From Clostridia bacterium (GTDB lineage Bacteria > Bacillota_A > Clostridia > Christensenellales > Aristaeellaceae): DNA of 64,000 nt. Location of the stretch: NCBI GenBank assembly GCA_017525805.1, contig JAFXSH010000020.1:1-64000 (forward strand), read 5' to 3'. Both the position numbers and the translations under genes were made by a program. Position 1 is the first letter of the stretch. Each line of letters opens with the position of its first letter. Below are positions 7,989 to 15,705 of the stretch, piece after piece. The notes beneath the pieces are model-generated. The model was not told the DNA's origin, did no database searches, and saw only the letters and a program-made list of their open reading frames with translations.

Positions 7989-9407
7989 ATGAAATCTGCC
8001 AAGGCCGCGTTTGTCGCTCTGCTGATCGTACTGTCGCTTTTGCTGGGCGGCTGTTATGTGGAGCCCAATAATATCGCCACGGGAAATCAAAACGGCGATG
8101 CGTTGAATTTCCCCGTGTACCAGCCGGACACGCCGCAGCCTACCGCCGCGCCTACGGACTTGCCCACCGATACCCCTGTGCAAAGCAACCCTACCGCCAA
8201 TAATCAGGGCGCGGTTGCTGGGCTGCCTACCGCTTCGGGGAATAATTGGCTTACGACCGTCGCGCCTATGGTCACGCCTGATCCTTCGGCCAAAGCCTTG
8301 GTAACCCCCGCTCCCACCACTGTGCCCACGGCGACGCCCGTCACTTCCCTGAAACTGGGTTCCCAGGGGCAGGAAGTGCGCAACGTGCAAAAGAAGCTCA
8401 AGGATCTGGGTTTCTATAAAGGCACTGTGGACGGCGATTTCGGCGAAGCCACGGAAAAGGCGGTCAAGGCTTTCCAGAAGCAGTACGGCCTGACCGTGGA
8501 CGGCAAGGTCGGTCCTGCCACCATGGCAAAGCTGGCCACCGCCAAGGCTACGGCAAAGCCTTCCGCCACGGCTACGCCCAAGCCCACAGCCACCCCCTCT
8601 TACAGCTCGAACACTTACCTGCGCAACGGCAACAGCGGCAAGCAGGTAAAGCAAATGCAGGAGAGGCTGATCGCCCTGGGTTATCTGCTGGGCAAGGCCA
8701 ATTCCAATTTTGATAACGCCACCGAAGCGGGCGTCCTGGCTTTCCAGCGCCGGAACACCAGCTACGCGGACGGGGTTGCCGGTCCTGAAACGCTGAAAGC
8801 CCTGTATTCTTCTTCCGCGACCAAAACTTCCTCCGCCGCCGGCATTATCGGCATCACCCTGCGGGAGGGAAGCAGCGAAAAAGCGGCCGTGCGGCTGCTG
8901 CAGCAGAAGCTGAAATCCCTTGGTTACTATAAGGGCACTGTGGACGGCGATTTCGGCTCCGGCACCACGGAAGCCGTGAAAGCCTTCCAGCGCGCCCATA
9001 ACATAACAGCGGACGGCGTCGCCGGCGGCGGCACCTTGAACAAGCTGTTTTCCTCCTCCGCTAAGTCGGCTTCCGCCGCCGCTGCGACGGCCACGCCCCG
9101 GCCCACCGCCACTCCGCGCGTGACCCCGACGCCCATTCCCGATAATATTTACATCCTGGTCACGCCCGCGCCGAACAATCAGTACGCCACTTTGCGCCGC
9201 GGCATGTATGGCACGCCGGTGCAGCAAATGCAGCAGGCGCTCAAGAATCAGGGCTATTTCACCGGCGTGGTTGACGGCTACTTCGGCGAGGGGACGGAAA
9301 ACGCGGTTAAATCCTTCCAGCGTTACAACGGCTTGCAGATTGACGGCGTAGCGGGGCCTGCCACCCTGCGAACGCTGCTGCAAGGCGCTTTCCCCTTCGG
9401 CTCCTGA
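7989..9407 (+). CDS. Lipoprotein with four peptidoglycan-binding repeats
   Basis: The ATG at 7989 is chosen because GGAAGGAAGG precedes it and a lipoprotein signal follows (hydrophobic residues 7-20, LLLGGC, lipidated Cys22). The upstream extension to 7905 lacks a ribosome site. The mature part has a Thr/Pro/Ala-rich linker, then four PG_binding_1 modules at about residues 120-182, 211-272, 291-353 and 402-464, each with the pattern VDGxFGxxTxxAVxxFQ and a closing DGxxGPxT. TATPKPTATP-type linkers separate them. There is no catalytic domain. It probably tethers the outer membrane leaflet to the wall or scaffolds wall enzymes; that role is inference. It ends at a strong terminator. Confidence 0.85.
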   Translation: MKSAKAAFVALLIVLSLLLGGCYVEPNNIATGNQNGDALNFPVYQPDTPQPTAAPTDLPTDTPVQSNPTANNQGAVAGLPTASGNNWLTTVAPMVTPDPSAKALVTPAPTTVPTATPVTSLKLGSQGQEVRNVQKKLKDLGFYKGTVDGDFGEATEKAVKAFQKQYGLTVDGKVGPATMAKLATAKATAKPSATATPKPTATPSYSSNTYLRNGNSGKQVKQMQERLIALGYLLGKANSNFDNATEAGVLAFQRRNTSYADGVAGPETLKALYSSSATKTSSAAGIIGITLREGSSEKAAVRLLQQKLKSLGYYKGTVDGDFGSGTTEAVKAFQRAHNITADGVAGGGTLNKLFSSSAKSASAAAATATPRPTATPRVTPTPIPDNIYILVTPAPNNQYATLRRGMYGTPVQQMQQALKNQGYFTGVVDGYFGEGTENAVKSFQRYNGLQIDGVAGPATLRTLLQGAFPFGS

Positions 9408-9413
9408 ATCATC

Positions 9414-9445
9414 GATGGGGCTGCCTGATCACAGGCAGCCCCATC
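9414..9445. terminator. Intrinsic terminator between convergent genes
   Basis: GATGGGGCTGCCTG pairs perfectly with its complement across a 4-base loop and is followed on the plus strand by a T-rich run (9452-9459). It ends the lipoprotein gene and faces the convergent DUF1836 gene. Confidence 0.85.
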
Positions 9446-9467
9446 TGCACGTTTTCTTTATGGACGG

Positions 9468-10034
9468 TTACCGATCCCTTTCATCCGCTTCCGGATAAAG
9501 GCAAAGCATCTGTTCCGCCAGGTCCTTCCACAGCGACGAAAGAACTGACGCCCTGAAAACAAGCTCCGTTACGGAAGGGCCGTCTGTTTTCCAAATAGGC
9601 GCGGCTTCCTGCCGTACATTTTCCCGGAACGTTTGCTTGCCGCTGTGAAAAACGGAAGAAAAAGCTTGGTATACCGCTTTGATTTCATCCTCGCCTAAGC
9701 TTGCGGGAACCAGTTTTTTGATTTCAGCGGTGCTGACCGTCCGCTTGAGTATGCACACCATGATCAGATAAGCCAGATGCGTTCGGCCATAACGTTTTTT
9801 CACGGGCCGAGGAACAATGCCTAACTTTACATAATTATTGATCATGGCGGGCGTCAGAGGTTTCTGTTCATCCTCCTGGGGCAGCGGCGAAAGATACTGG
9901 TTCATCAGGTAAATCACCTGGTCCATGTACAGCGGCAGCACGGGAAAATCGTCCCATCCCGGCAGATGGAAATCCTCCAGCACTCGTTCCCATTCCCGCA
10001 TTTTTTCCCGGACAAGCGTTTTCTGTGCTTCCAC
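9468..10034 (-). CDS. DUF1836 domain protein
   Basis: The 188-residue protein matches the Firmicutes family DUF1836: a WDDFPVLPLYMDQVI opening, then LTPAMINNYVKLGIVPRPVKKRY and HLAYLIMVCILKR. The central segment resembles a MerR-like helix-turn-helix, so it may be a DNA-binding regulator, but no function is established to my knowledge. A GTG start at 10034 fits GGAGGAG ten bases upstream better than the longer frame to 10115, which runs over a TATAAT. It is monocistronic and convergent with the lipoprotein gene. Confidence is high for the family and low for the role. Confidence 0.75.
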   Translation of the reverse strand: MEAQKTLVREKMREWERVLEDFHLPGWDDFPVLPLYMDQVIYLMNQYLSPLPQEDEQKPLTPAMINNYVKLGIVPRPVKKRYGRTHLAYLIMVCILKRTVSTAEIKKLVPASLGEDEIKAVYQAFSSVFHSGKQTFRENVRQEAAPIWKTDGPSVTELVFRASVLSSLWKDLAEQMLCLYPEADERDR

Positions 10035-10170
10035 TGGCGTCTCCTCCTCAATTCCCGTGTGCCGTGCGCTTTCGTTCCTGTTTGCATTATAACACATGAC
10101 GCGAAAGTGCGCCACCTCTGTATCATGTCATTCGTGTATGATTCCGGATTCAGAAAGGACATTCAGGCAA

Positions 10171-11058
10171 ATGGATAATTATGCGATTTTTACCGACTCT
10201 TCCTCCAATATTACTCCCGATTTGGCGCATGCCTCCGACATTGGGGTCATTCCCCTCACGTGCGTGACCAAAGAAACCGTCATGCCCTGTTATGACGATA
10301 CCGCCGCCTTCGACGGTCATTCCTTTTATGACGCGCTGCGCAAAACCGGGCCCATTAAAACCTCCATGATCAATATCAGCCAATTCCGCCAGGCGTTTGA
10401 ACCGATCATAAAAGTCGGGCAGGATATCCTGTACGTTGCCATGTCCAGCGGCATCAGCGGAACTTGTGCCGCCGCCAAGGAAGCCGCCGCCGAATTGATG
10501 AAGGAATACCCCGGCCGCGTCATCCGCGTGGTGGATACGCTGGCCGCGTCATTTGGCGAGGGAATTTTCGCCCTGAAAGCCTCCGTGATGCGCAGGGCCA
10601 GGGTCAACTTGGACGCCGCCGTCAAGTGGACGGAAGAAAACAAGCGCCGGATGTGCCAGTTTTTTACGGTGGACGATCTGATGTTCCTGCACAAAGGCGG
10701 CCGCATTTCCAATCTTACGGCCCGCATCGGTTCCCTTGCCAATATCAAGCCCCTGTTGATGGGCGATTCTGAAGGCAAAATCGTCGGCTGCGGCAAGGTG
10801 ATCGGACGGAAAAAGTCCCTCCAGGCCCTGGCTGACCTGTATGACCGGCACGCTGCCGCTGACGACGGAGAAATCGTCGCGATCGCCCACGGGGATTGTG
10901 AAGAAGACGCGGATTATCTGGCGGCGCTGCTTAAGAAAAAGCGCGGCGTCAAGGATATGCTGATCCGCTGCTATGAGCCGGGCACAGGCGCTCACGTAGG
11001 CCCTGGGGCGGTGGCGCTGTTCTTCTTTTCCCCCACTCCCTGCAAATACCCTCGTTAG
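10171..11058 (+). CDS. DegV family protein (fatty-acid-binding FakB type)
   Basis: DegV proteins bind fatty acids, and FakB members present them to the kinase FakA for phosphorylation and phospholipid synthesis. The 295-residue length is normal. Visible family marks are FTDSSSNITPD at the start, the SSGISGT loop around residue 93 that holds the carboxylate, and the MFLHKGGRISN segment. The ATG at 10171 is taken since the frame upstream lacks similarity and AGAAAGG precedes this start. A glycosyltransferase follows after 24 bases, so both may be cotranscribed. A FakA-like C-terminal domain is encoded separately at 43.6 kb. Confidence 0.9.
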   Translation: MDNYAIFTDSSSNITPDLAHASDIGVIPLTCVTKETVMPCYDDTAAFDGHSFYDALRKTGPIKTSMINISQFRQAFEPIIKVGQDILYVAMSSGISGTCAAAKEAAAELMKEYPGRVIRVVDTLAASFGEGIFALKASVMRRARVNLDAAVKWTEENKRRMCQFFTVDDLMFLHKGGRISNLTARIGSLANIKPLLMGDSEGKIVGCGKVIGRKKSLQALADLYDRHAAADDGEIVAIAHGDCEEDADYLAALLKKKRGVKDMLIRCYEPGTGAHVGPGAVALFFFSPTPCKYPR

Positions 11059-11082
11059 AGTACCGTATCAAGGAGATTTTCT

Positions 11083-11901
11083 ATGGGCGCTTCAGACCTG
11101 CAGCCGGGCTTGATCAGCGTGATCATGCCTGTATATAACGCTGAAAAAACGCTGGCGGAATCCGCTGCGAGCGTTCTTTCTCAATCCTATCCGCGGATCG
11201 AATTGATCCTGGTGGACGACGGCAGCAAGGATCAAAGCCTGCGCATTTGCCGGGAAATCGAGAAAAGCGATTCCCGCGTGCGGGTGATCGCTCAGGAAAA
11301 CGGCGGGCCTTCCATTGCCCGAAACGCCGCCATGGAGGTCATGCGCGGGGAATTTGTCATGTTTGCGGACAGCGACGATCTTTTGTCCCCCGATGCCTGC
11401 CGCGACATGATCGGCGCATTGGGAAAATGCGACTTGGTGATCGCTCATTACTTTTTCCGCATGGGATCAGCCGAGACTGACCGGGGCCTGCTCAAGGGCA
11501 GCCGCCCGCTCACCGAGCGGGAATTTTTAGGCGAGCTGGTCAAGCGTCCCGGTTCCTTTTATTTCAGCGTCCTGTGGAATAAACTATACCGTGCCAGTGT
11601 GATCCGAAAATTGAAACTGCGGTTTGATCCTTTCTTCTCCTGGGGGGAGGATTTCGCTTTCAATATCCAGTACGATCACGCGGTCACGCACGGCGTGGCG
11701 CTGCTGGATAAGCCGGTGTATCACTACATCAAAAACTCCGGCAGCACTTCCATCCGCACCCTGTTCCGCGTATGGCATTCCTGCCGCATCAAGGCGCGGC
11801 TGTACCGGCTTTTAAAATCGCTGTATGTCAAAAAAGAACTGTATGCGAAATATCGCTTCCTCGTTTGGCGCTACATCTGGAATGTGACCTGGGCTGACTG
11901 A
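11083..11901 (+). CDS. Family 2 glycosyltransferase
   Basis: The 272-residue protein has the GT-A fold of glycosyltransferase family 2: the N-terminal SVIMPVYNAEKTL strand, the nucleotide-binding DDGSKDQSL, and the metal-binding ADSDDLLSPD (DxD equivalent). No membrane segments follow, so it acts at the cytoplasmic face with a nucleotide sugar, likely on a wall, capsule or lipid-linked glycan. The sugar and acceptor are unknown. It lies 24 bases after DegV with AAGGAG nine bases before the ATG and ends at a clear terminator. No other glycan genes are nearby, so it is an isolated transferase. Confidence 0.9.
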   Translation: MGASDLQPGLISVIMPVYNAEKTLAESAASVLSQSYPRIELILVDDGSKDQSLRICREIEKSDSRVRVIAQENGGPSIARNAAMEVMRGEFVMFADSDDLLSPDACRDMIGALGKCDLVIAHYFFRMGSAETDRGLLKGSRPLTEREFLGELVKRPGSFYFSVLWNKLYRASVIRKLKLRFDPFFSWGEDFAFNIQYDHAVTHGVALLDKPVYHYIKNSGSTSIRTLFRVWHSCRIKARLYRLLKSLYVKKELYAKYRFLVWRYIWNVTWAD

Positions 11902-11915
11902 CGCCGTGAAAAATA

Positions 11916-11951
11916 CCCGCTTTTCCCCTGTGGAAAAGGCGGGCTTGTTTT
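11916..11951 (+). terminator. Intrinsic terminator after the glycosyltransferase
   Basis: CCCGCTTTTCC pairs with GGAAAAGGCGGG with one bulged base, and is followed by CTTGTTTT. Confidence 0.8.
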
Positions 11952-11972
11952 ATCGCGGCGGAAACAGTGCGT

Positions 11973-12338
11973 TTATTCCTGGCCGATCTGCCGGAGGATC
12001 GCGTGGAAGGTATCGTCGGAAATATCGTGCTCGATCTTGCAGGCGTCCTCCCGGGCGGTTTTCTCCTCCACGCCGATTTGCAGCAGAAATGCGGTCAGCG
12101 CTTTGTGCCGGTCATAGATCCGCTGGGCGATTTTCAGCCCCGCTTCCGTTAAGGTGATATAACTGGCTTCGTCCATGAGGATATAGCCGTTTTCCCGCAG
12201 CTTTTTCATGGCGAAGCTGACCGAAGGCTTGGTTACCCCTAAGGCGGCGGCGATATCGATGGAACGGGCGAAGCCCTTTTGCTCCCGCAGCATCAAAATC
12301 ATTTCCAGGTAATCTTCGGCTGATTTGTGAATGTTCAT
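11973..12338 (-). CDS. DtxR/MntR-like metal-dependent transcriptional regulator
   Basis: The 121-residue protein has the DtxR family winged helix (about residues 1-62: SAEDYLEMI, ALGVTKPSVSFAMKKLRENG) and the start of the metal-binding dimerisation domain (AQRIYDRHKALTAFL, CKIEHDISDD). It lacks a C-terminal SH3-like domain, as in MntR. Metal ligands expected in this family are visible as Glu/His/Cys residues in CKIEHD and in the DRH segment. It would repress metal uptake or redox genes when Fe or Mn is bound. No transporter is adjacent. It has its own promoter at 12402-12430. Confidence 0.85.
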   Translation of the reverse strand: MNIHKSAEDYLEMILMLREQKGFARSIDIAAALGVTKPSVSFAMKKLRENGYILMDEASYITLTEAGLKIAQRIYDRHKALTAFLLQIGVEEKTAREDACKIEHDISDDTFHAILRQIGQE

Positions 12339-12401
12339 TTTATTCTCCCTTTCGGTTTGCCCCGATGCGGCGTTTTAGTATTGCCCTTTTTTTCCATTTC
12401 C

Positions 12402-12430
12402 ATTATACCACGGCTTATCCGCCTTTGCAA
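12402..12430 (-). promoter_or_regulatory. Sigma-A promoter for the DtxR-like gene
   Basis: On the minus strand TTGCAA (12430-12425), 17 bases, then TATAAT (12407-12402). The 5' leader would be about 60 bases. Confidence 0.65.
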
Positions 12431-12475
12431 GGCATGATTGAGAATGTGTGTTTTGACGAAATTTTGCCCAAATGG

Positions 12476-12504
12476 TTGACATATGTAATGAAACAAGGTA
12501 TATT
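12476..12504 (+). promoter_or_regulatory. Sigma-A promoter for the hydrogenase-like operon
   Basis: A consensus TTGACA (12476-12481), exactly 17 bases, and TATATT (12499-12504) precede the three-gene operon. The transcript would start near 12511, giving a short leader. Confidence 0.8.
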
Positions 12505-12538
12505 GTTTTCATGATTTTTTCGATACGGGGGAATGGAT

Positions 12539-12910
12539 ATGACGTTTCGTGATATGGTAAAGGTACTGCACGCCAAGGTACTCTGCCATGAAGAAAAGCT
12601 GGATAATCCCGCCCGCACGGCCTGCTGCTCCGACCTGATGAGCGACGTGCTGGCTTTTGTGAATGAAAAAACGGTGCTGATCACGGGCTTGACCAATCCC
12701 CACGTGATGCGCACGGCGGATATGCTGGATTTAAAATGCCTGGTGTTCGCCCGGGGCAAGATCCCTACCGACGATATTTTGGAAACGGCGGATGAACAGG
12801 GGCTGATCGTCATGACCACCAAGGAAACGGCTTTCACCACCTGCGGCCTGCTGTATGAAGCGGGGCTGCGCGGCGTTCCCATCGAATGGCCGGAAGGAGA
12901 GGACGCATGA
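12539..12910 (+). CDS. DRTGG-like domain protein of the hydrogenase-like operon
   Basis: This 123-residue protein looks like the small stand-alone DRTGG-type domain found in Clostridia beside ATPase and iron-hydrogenase genes: a VLHAKVLC opening, NEKTVLITGLTNPHVMRTADML in the middle, and DLKCLVFARGKIPTDDILETAD toward the end. It probably binds a nucleotide or phosphorylated ligand; the biochemical role is not known to me. The second of two close ATGs is chosen since GGGGG lies eight bases before it. The stop overlaps the next start (ATGA), which implies translational coupling. Confidence 0.65.
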   Translation: MTFRDMVKVLHAKVLCHEEKLDNPARTACCSDLMSDVLAFVNEKTVLITGLTNPHVMRTADMLDLKCLVFARGKIPTDDILETADEQGLIVMTTKETAFTTCGLLYEAGLRGVPIEWPEGEDA

Positions 12911-13332
12911 GCAGCTTTATTCACGAGGAATACCCCGTAGAAAAAGGCGATTACACCCGCGCCGGGGAGGCTTCGGCGGATATCAAGCGCCGCTTAAAGC
13001 AGCTTGGCGTCAGCAGTACGGTGATGCGCAAGGTGGCCGTAGCCAGCTATGAAGTGGAACTGAATTTGGTGATTCATTCCTTGGGCGGCAAGCTGATGCT
13101 GGATGTGGGCACCGACGGGGTGCTCTTGGTATCCGAGGACGTGGGCCCCGGCATCCCCGATATTGCCATGGCCATGCGGGAGGGCTTCTCCACCGCCAGC
13201 GAGGAAGCCCGCTCCTTAGGCTTCGGCGCGGGCATGGGCTTGCCCAACATGAAGCGCAACGCCGACGATTTTGATATTCAAAGCGAAATGGGCAAGGGTA
13301 CGCGCATCAGTATGCGCTTTAACCTGGCCTGA
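12907..13332 (+). CDS. Anti-sigma-factor-type ATPase domain protein
   Basis: The 141-residue protein is a single GHKL ATPase domain like RsbW/SpoIIAB. The N-box is KVAVASYEVELNLVIHS, where family members have ExxxNxxxH; the G1 region is SEDVGPGIPD, and the lid contains GFGAGMGLPNMKRNAD. Such proteins act as serine kinases or as partners that switch other proteins. It overlaps the upstream stop by four bases and precedes the hydrogenase-like gene by 14 bases, so it is probably the output or partner module of that system. No sigma factor or antagonist is encoded nearby, which argues against a standard anti-sigma role. Confidence 0.8.
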   Translation: MSSFIHEEYPVEKGDYTRAGEASADIKRRLKQLGVSSTVMRKVAVASYEVELNLVIHSLGGKLMLDVGTDGVLLVSEDVGPGIPDIAMAMREGFSTASEEARSLGFGAGMGLPNMKRNADDFDIQSEMGKGTRISMRFNLA

Positions 13333-13346
13333 GAAAGGCTTTTGAC

Positions 13347-14651
13347 ATGGAACAACATAATCGGTATCATTCCGTTCGATTGGATAAAACCCGCTGCAAG
13401 GGCTGCACCAACTGCTTAAAGCATTGCCCCACCGAGGCCATCCGCGTGCGCGGCGGCCGGGCGCACATCATCGACGAACGCTGCATCGACTGCGGCGAAT
13501 GCATCCGCATCTGCGAATACCACGCCAAGATCGCTATTACGGACGATCTGAGCGCCATCCACGGCTTCCCCCACGCGGTGGCCATTCCCGCGCCCTCCCT
13601 GTACGGCCAGTTCAAGGGGCTGAAAAGCATCTCCCCCGTGCTGGACGCCTTGAAAGCCATCGGGTTTGAGGAAGTGTTCGAGGTGGCACGGGGCGCGGAC
13701 ATCGTCAGCCGCGCCATTCACGAAAAGCTGCGGGAGCCGGGCTTGCCCAAGCCCCTTATCTCCTCCGCCTGCCCCGCCGTGGTGCGTTTGATCCAGGTGC
13801 GCTTTCCCGATCTGATTCCCAATGTGGTGGATATCCGCCAACCCATGGAGGTGGCGGCCATGATCGCCCGGCAGGAATTCTGTCGCAAACACGATTGCCC
13901 GCCGGAGGACGTGGGCGTGTTTTTCATCACCCCCTGCCCCGCCAAAATGACCGCCATCCGTTCCCCCTTAGGGCAGGAAAAATCCGCTTGCGACGGGGCC
14001 ATTTCCATGATGGAAATCTACGGCCAGCTGCTGCCCCATATCGACCGCATCTTAGCCAACCCCACCAAGCCCACCGCCACCTATTACGGCGTGCGCTGGG
14101 CCGTGAGCAGCGGCGAGGCCAGCGCGGTATGCCCGGACAATTCCCTGTCGGTGGACGGCATTCAAAACGTGATCCGGGTGCTGGAGGAAATCGAAAACAA
14201 CAAGCTCAGCGACCTGGTTTTCTTCGAGGGCAACGCCTGTATGGGCGGCTGCGTGGGCGGCCCCCTGAACTTTGAAAACAACTATGTGGCGAAAAACGCG
14301 GTGCGGAAGCTTGCCCAGGAATGCACGCAGCAGCATCCTGTGGAAAACGTGCCCGCTTCCCTGATGACCAAATATCCCCTGTATTTTGACCATCCCATCG
14401 AGCCAAACCCCGCTATGAAGCTGGACGATAACCTGATCGTAGCCATGCAGAAAATGGAGCGCATCAATCAGCTGGTGGAGGACCTGCCCGGCTACGACTG
14501 CGGTTCCTGCGGCTCCCCCACCTGCCGCACCTTCGCGGAGGACATCGTGGGCGGTTTCTGCGGGGAAATGGACTGTATCCATAAATTGAAAGATCAGCTC
14601 AAAGTCATGGCCCAGCAGATGGTAGAGCTGGCCCAGACCAAGCGGGAGTAA
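13347..14651 (+). CDS. [FeFe]-hydrogenase-like iron-sulfur protein, probable sensory type
   Basis: The 434-residue protein begins with two [4Fe-4S] ferredoxin motifs (CKGCTNCLKHCP at residue 17 and CIDCGECIRIC at 46), then an H-cluster domain, then a C-terminal four-cysteine cluster (Cys385, 388, 393 and 410). H-cluster motifs are altered but present: SSACPAV keeps the cluster ligand Cys142 while Ala141 replaces the proton-relay cysteine; PCPAK keeps Cys197 and Lys200; ACMGGC keeps Cys298 and Cys302. The alanine is also reported for sensory HydS-type hydrogenases. With the two upstream genes it probably forms a redox or H2 sensing module rather than a bulk hydrogenase; this is inference. Maturation genes are not in the window. 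Confidence 0.8.
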   Translation: MEQHNRYHSVRLDKTRCKGCTNCLKHCPTEAIRVRGGRAHIIDERCIDCGECIRICEYHAKIAITDDLSAIHGFPHAVAIPAPSLYGQFKGLKSISPVLDALKAIGFEEVFEVARGADIVSRAIHEKLREPGLPKPLISSACPAVVRLIQVRFPDLIPNVVDIRQPMEVAAMIARQEFCRKHDCPPEDVGVFFITPCPAKMTAIRSPLGQEKSACDGAISMMEIYGQLLPHIDRILANPTKPTATYYGVRWAVSSGEASAVCPDNSLSVDGIQNVIRVLEEIENNKLSDLVFFEGNACMGGCVGGPLNFENNYVAKNAVRKLAQECTQQHPVENVPASLMTKYPLYFDHPIEPNPAMKLDDNLIVAMQKMERINQLVEDLPGYDCGSCGSPTCRTFAEDIVGGFCGEMDCIHKLKDQLKVMAQQMVELAQTKRE

Positions 14652-14669
14652 AACTCCCGCAATTTTATT
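14642..14669 (+). terminator. Intrinsic terminator overlapping the hydrogenase-like stop codon
   Basis: GCGGGAGT (14642-14649) pairs with ACTCCCGC (14653-14660) across three bases and is followed by AATTTTATT. The stop codon TAA lies in the stem-loop, so the operon ends exactly at its last codon. Confidence 0.8.
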
Positions 14670-14687
14670 ATTGAGAGGATGCGTAAA

Positions 14688-15419
14688 ATGTCGATCAAAA
14701 TGGTGCTGTTCGATCTGGACGGGACGCTGCTCCCCATGGATATGGACGAATTTACGACCGGTTATTTCAAGCTGCTGGCAAAGAAAGCCGCGCCCTATGG
14801 TTATGAGCATCAGCCGTTGATTAAAGCCATCTGGCGCGGGATAGCCGCCATGGTCCGCAATGATGGGCACTGCACTAATGAGGAGGCTTTCTGGAAGGAT
14901 TTCGCGGTATCCTATGGGGATCAAGCGCTGAAAGACAAACCGATGTTTGAAGAATTCTATGCCAATGAATTTCAGGGCGCGAAGCAATTCTGCGGCTATC
15001 AGCCAAAGGCGGCGGAGACAGTGCGCTGGATACGCGATCAGGGGCTCCGTGTCGCCTTGGCTACGAATCCGCTTTTCCCAAGGATCGCGACGGAAACGCG
15101 CATTCGATGGACGGGGCTTGAACCGGAGGATTTTGAGTTCTTCACGACCTATGATAATATCGGCTGGTGCAAACCCAACCTGGATTATTACAGGGAAGTG
15201 CTCCGATGGGCAGGGGTAAAAGGCGAGGACTGCCTGATGGTCGGTAATGATGTGGGTGAAGATATGGTTGCCGAAGCGCTGGGGATGAAAGTATTCCTGC
15301 TCACGGACTGCCTGATCAACAAGGCAGGCGAGGATATCAGCAGATACGCCCACGGCGGTTTTGATGAACTGAAAGGCTATGTTGAAACGCTTATTATGCC
15401 TGCGCAGGCCAAAGAATGA
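14688..15419 (+). CDS. HAD superfamily hydrolase
   Basis: The 243-residue protein has motif I in LFDLDGTLLPMD, a helical cap domain (about residues 20-95), motif II in VALATNPLFP, a lysine near WCKPNLDYY, and motif IV in MVGNDVGEDMVAEALGM. It is a cytoplasmic phosphatase of the phosphoglycolate-phosphatase-like group with unknown substrate. The ATG at 14688 is preferred over one three codons earlier because GAGAGG lies nine bases upstream of it and abuts the other. It starts just after the terminator of the hydrogenase-like operon and is followed by a strong promoter at 15441. Confidence 0.85.
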   Translation: MSIKMVLFDLDGTLLPMDMDEFTTGYFKLLAKKAAPYGYEHQPLIKAIWRGIAAMVRNDGHCTNEEAFWKDFAVSYGDQALKDKPMFEEFYANEFQGAKQFCGYQPKAAETVRWIRDQGLRVALATNPLFPRIATETRIRWTGLEPEDFEFFTTYDNIGWCKPNLDYYREVLRWAGVKGEDCLMVGNDVGEDMVAEALGMKVFLLTDCLINKAGEDISRYAHGGFDELKGYVETLIMPAQAKE

Positions 15420-15440
15420 ACCTCTTTTACTTTTTCTTGC

Positions 15441-15469
15441 TTGACAAGCTTTTTTCCCATCGCTATAAT
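15441..15469 (+). promoter_or_regulatory. Perfect consensus sigma-A promoter of an RNA gene
   Basis: TTGACA (15441-15446), a 17-base spacer and TATAAT (15464-15469) are both exact consensus hexamers, the strongest-looking promoter in the window. It lies more than 230 bases before mutS2, and no protein frame opens just behind it, which points to a stable RNA. Confidence 0.85.
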
Positions 15470-15475
15470 ACCAAG

Positions 15476-15650
15476 TACAGAGATCCCGCCCTGAGCGGGC
15501 AATCCTGTGGAGGTAGTGTTTGGAATCGGTTCAGTAACGGGGATCATGGCTGATCAAAAAACGCGGTGACATGACCGCTTGTTTGCTGATGCCATGGCGC
15601 GGTGCTGAAGGATGCCGGGCACTTTTTGTTTGCCCGTTCCTCTCCCCCGC
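15476..15650 (+). ncRNA. Putative rod-shaped noncoding RNA, 6S-like in outline
   Basis: Between the strong promoter and mutS2 no protein frame is plausible, but the sequence folds into a long rod. AGTGTTTGG (15515-15523) pairs with CCGGGCACT (15615-15623) using G-U pairs; TTCAG (15530-15534) pairs with CTGAA (15605-15609); a large internal loop follows (15535-15544 against 15597-15604); CATGGC pairs with GCCATG (15545-15550, 15591-15596); and GCGGT/ACCGC close the tip (15563-15578). TTTTTGTTT after the outer stem can terminate it near 15630. Further pairing of GGAGG and GCGGG with 15639-15650 could extend the rod. The closing stem, central bubble and apical stem resemble 6S RNA, but I cannot confirm the family. 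A mutS2 leader element is the alternative. Confidence 0.5.
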
Positions 15651-15705
15651 AATCCCCGGCACCCTTATTCATGTCCCATTATGAGAATAAGAGGGATCGG
15701 CAAAC

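Noticed and set aside
8530..8610. Short repeated units resembling a small direct-repeat array
   Set aside because: They encode TATPKP-type linkers inside the lipoprotein and have no CRISPR-like spacing.
7935..9383. A 482-codon open frame on the minus strand
   Set aside because: Antisense of the peptidoglycan-binding lipoprotein, with the Gly/Arg-rich composition produced by its repeats.
14052..15353. A 433-codon open frame on the minus strand
   Set aside because: It crosses the terminator of the hydrogenase-like operon and is antisense to two well supported genes.
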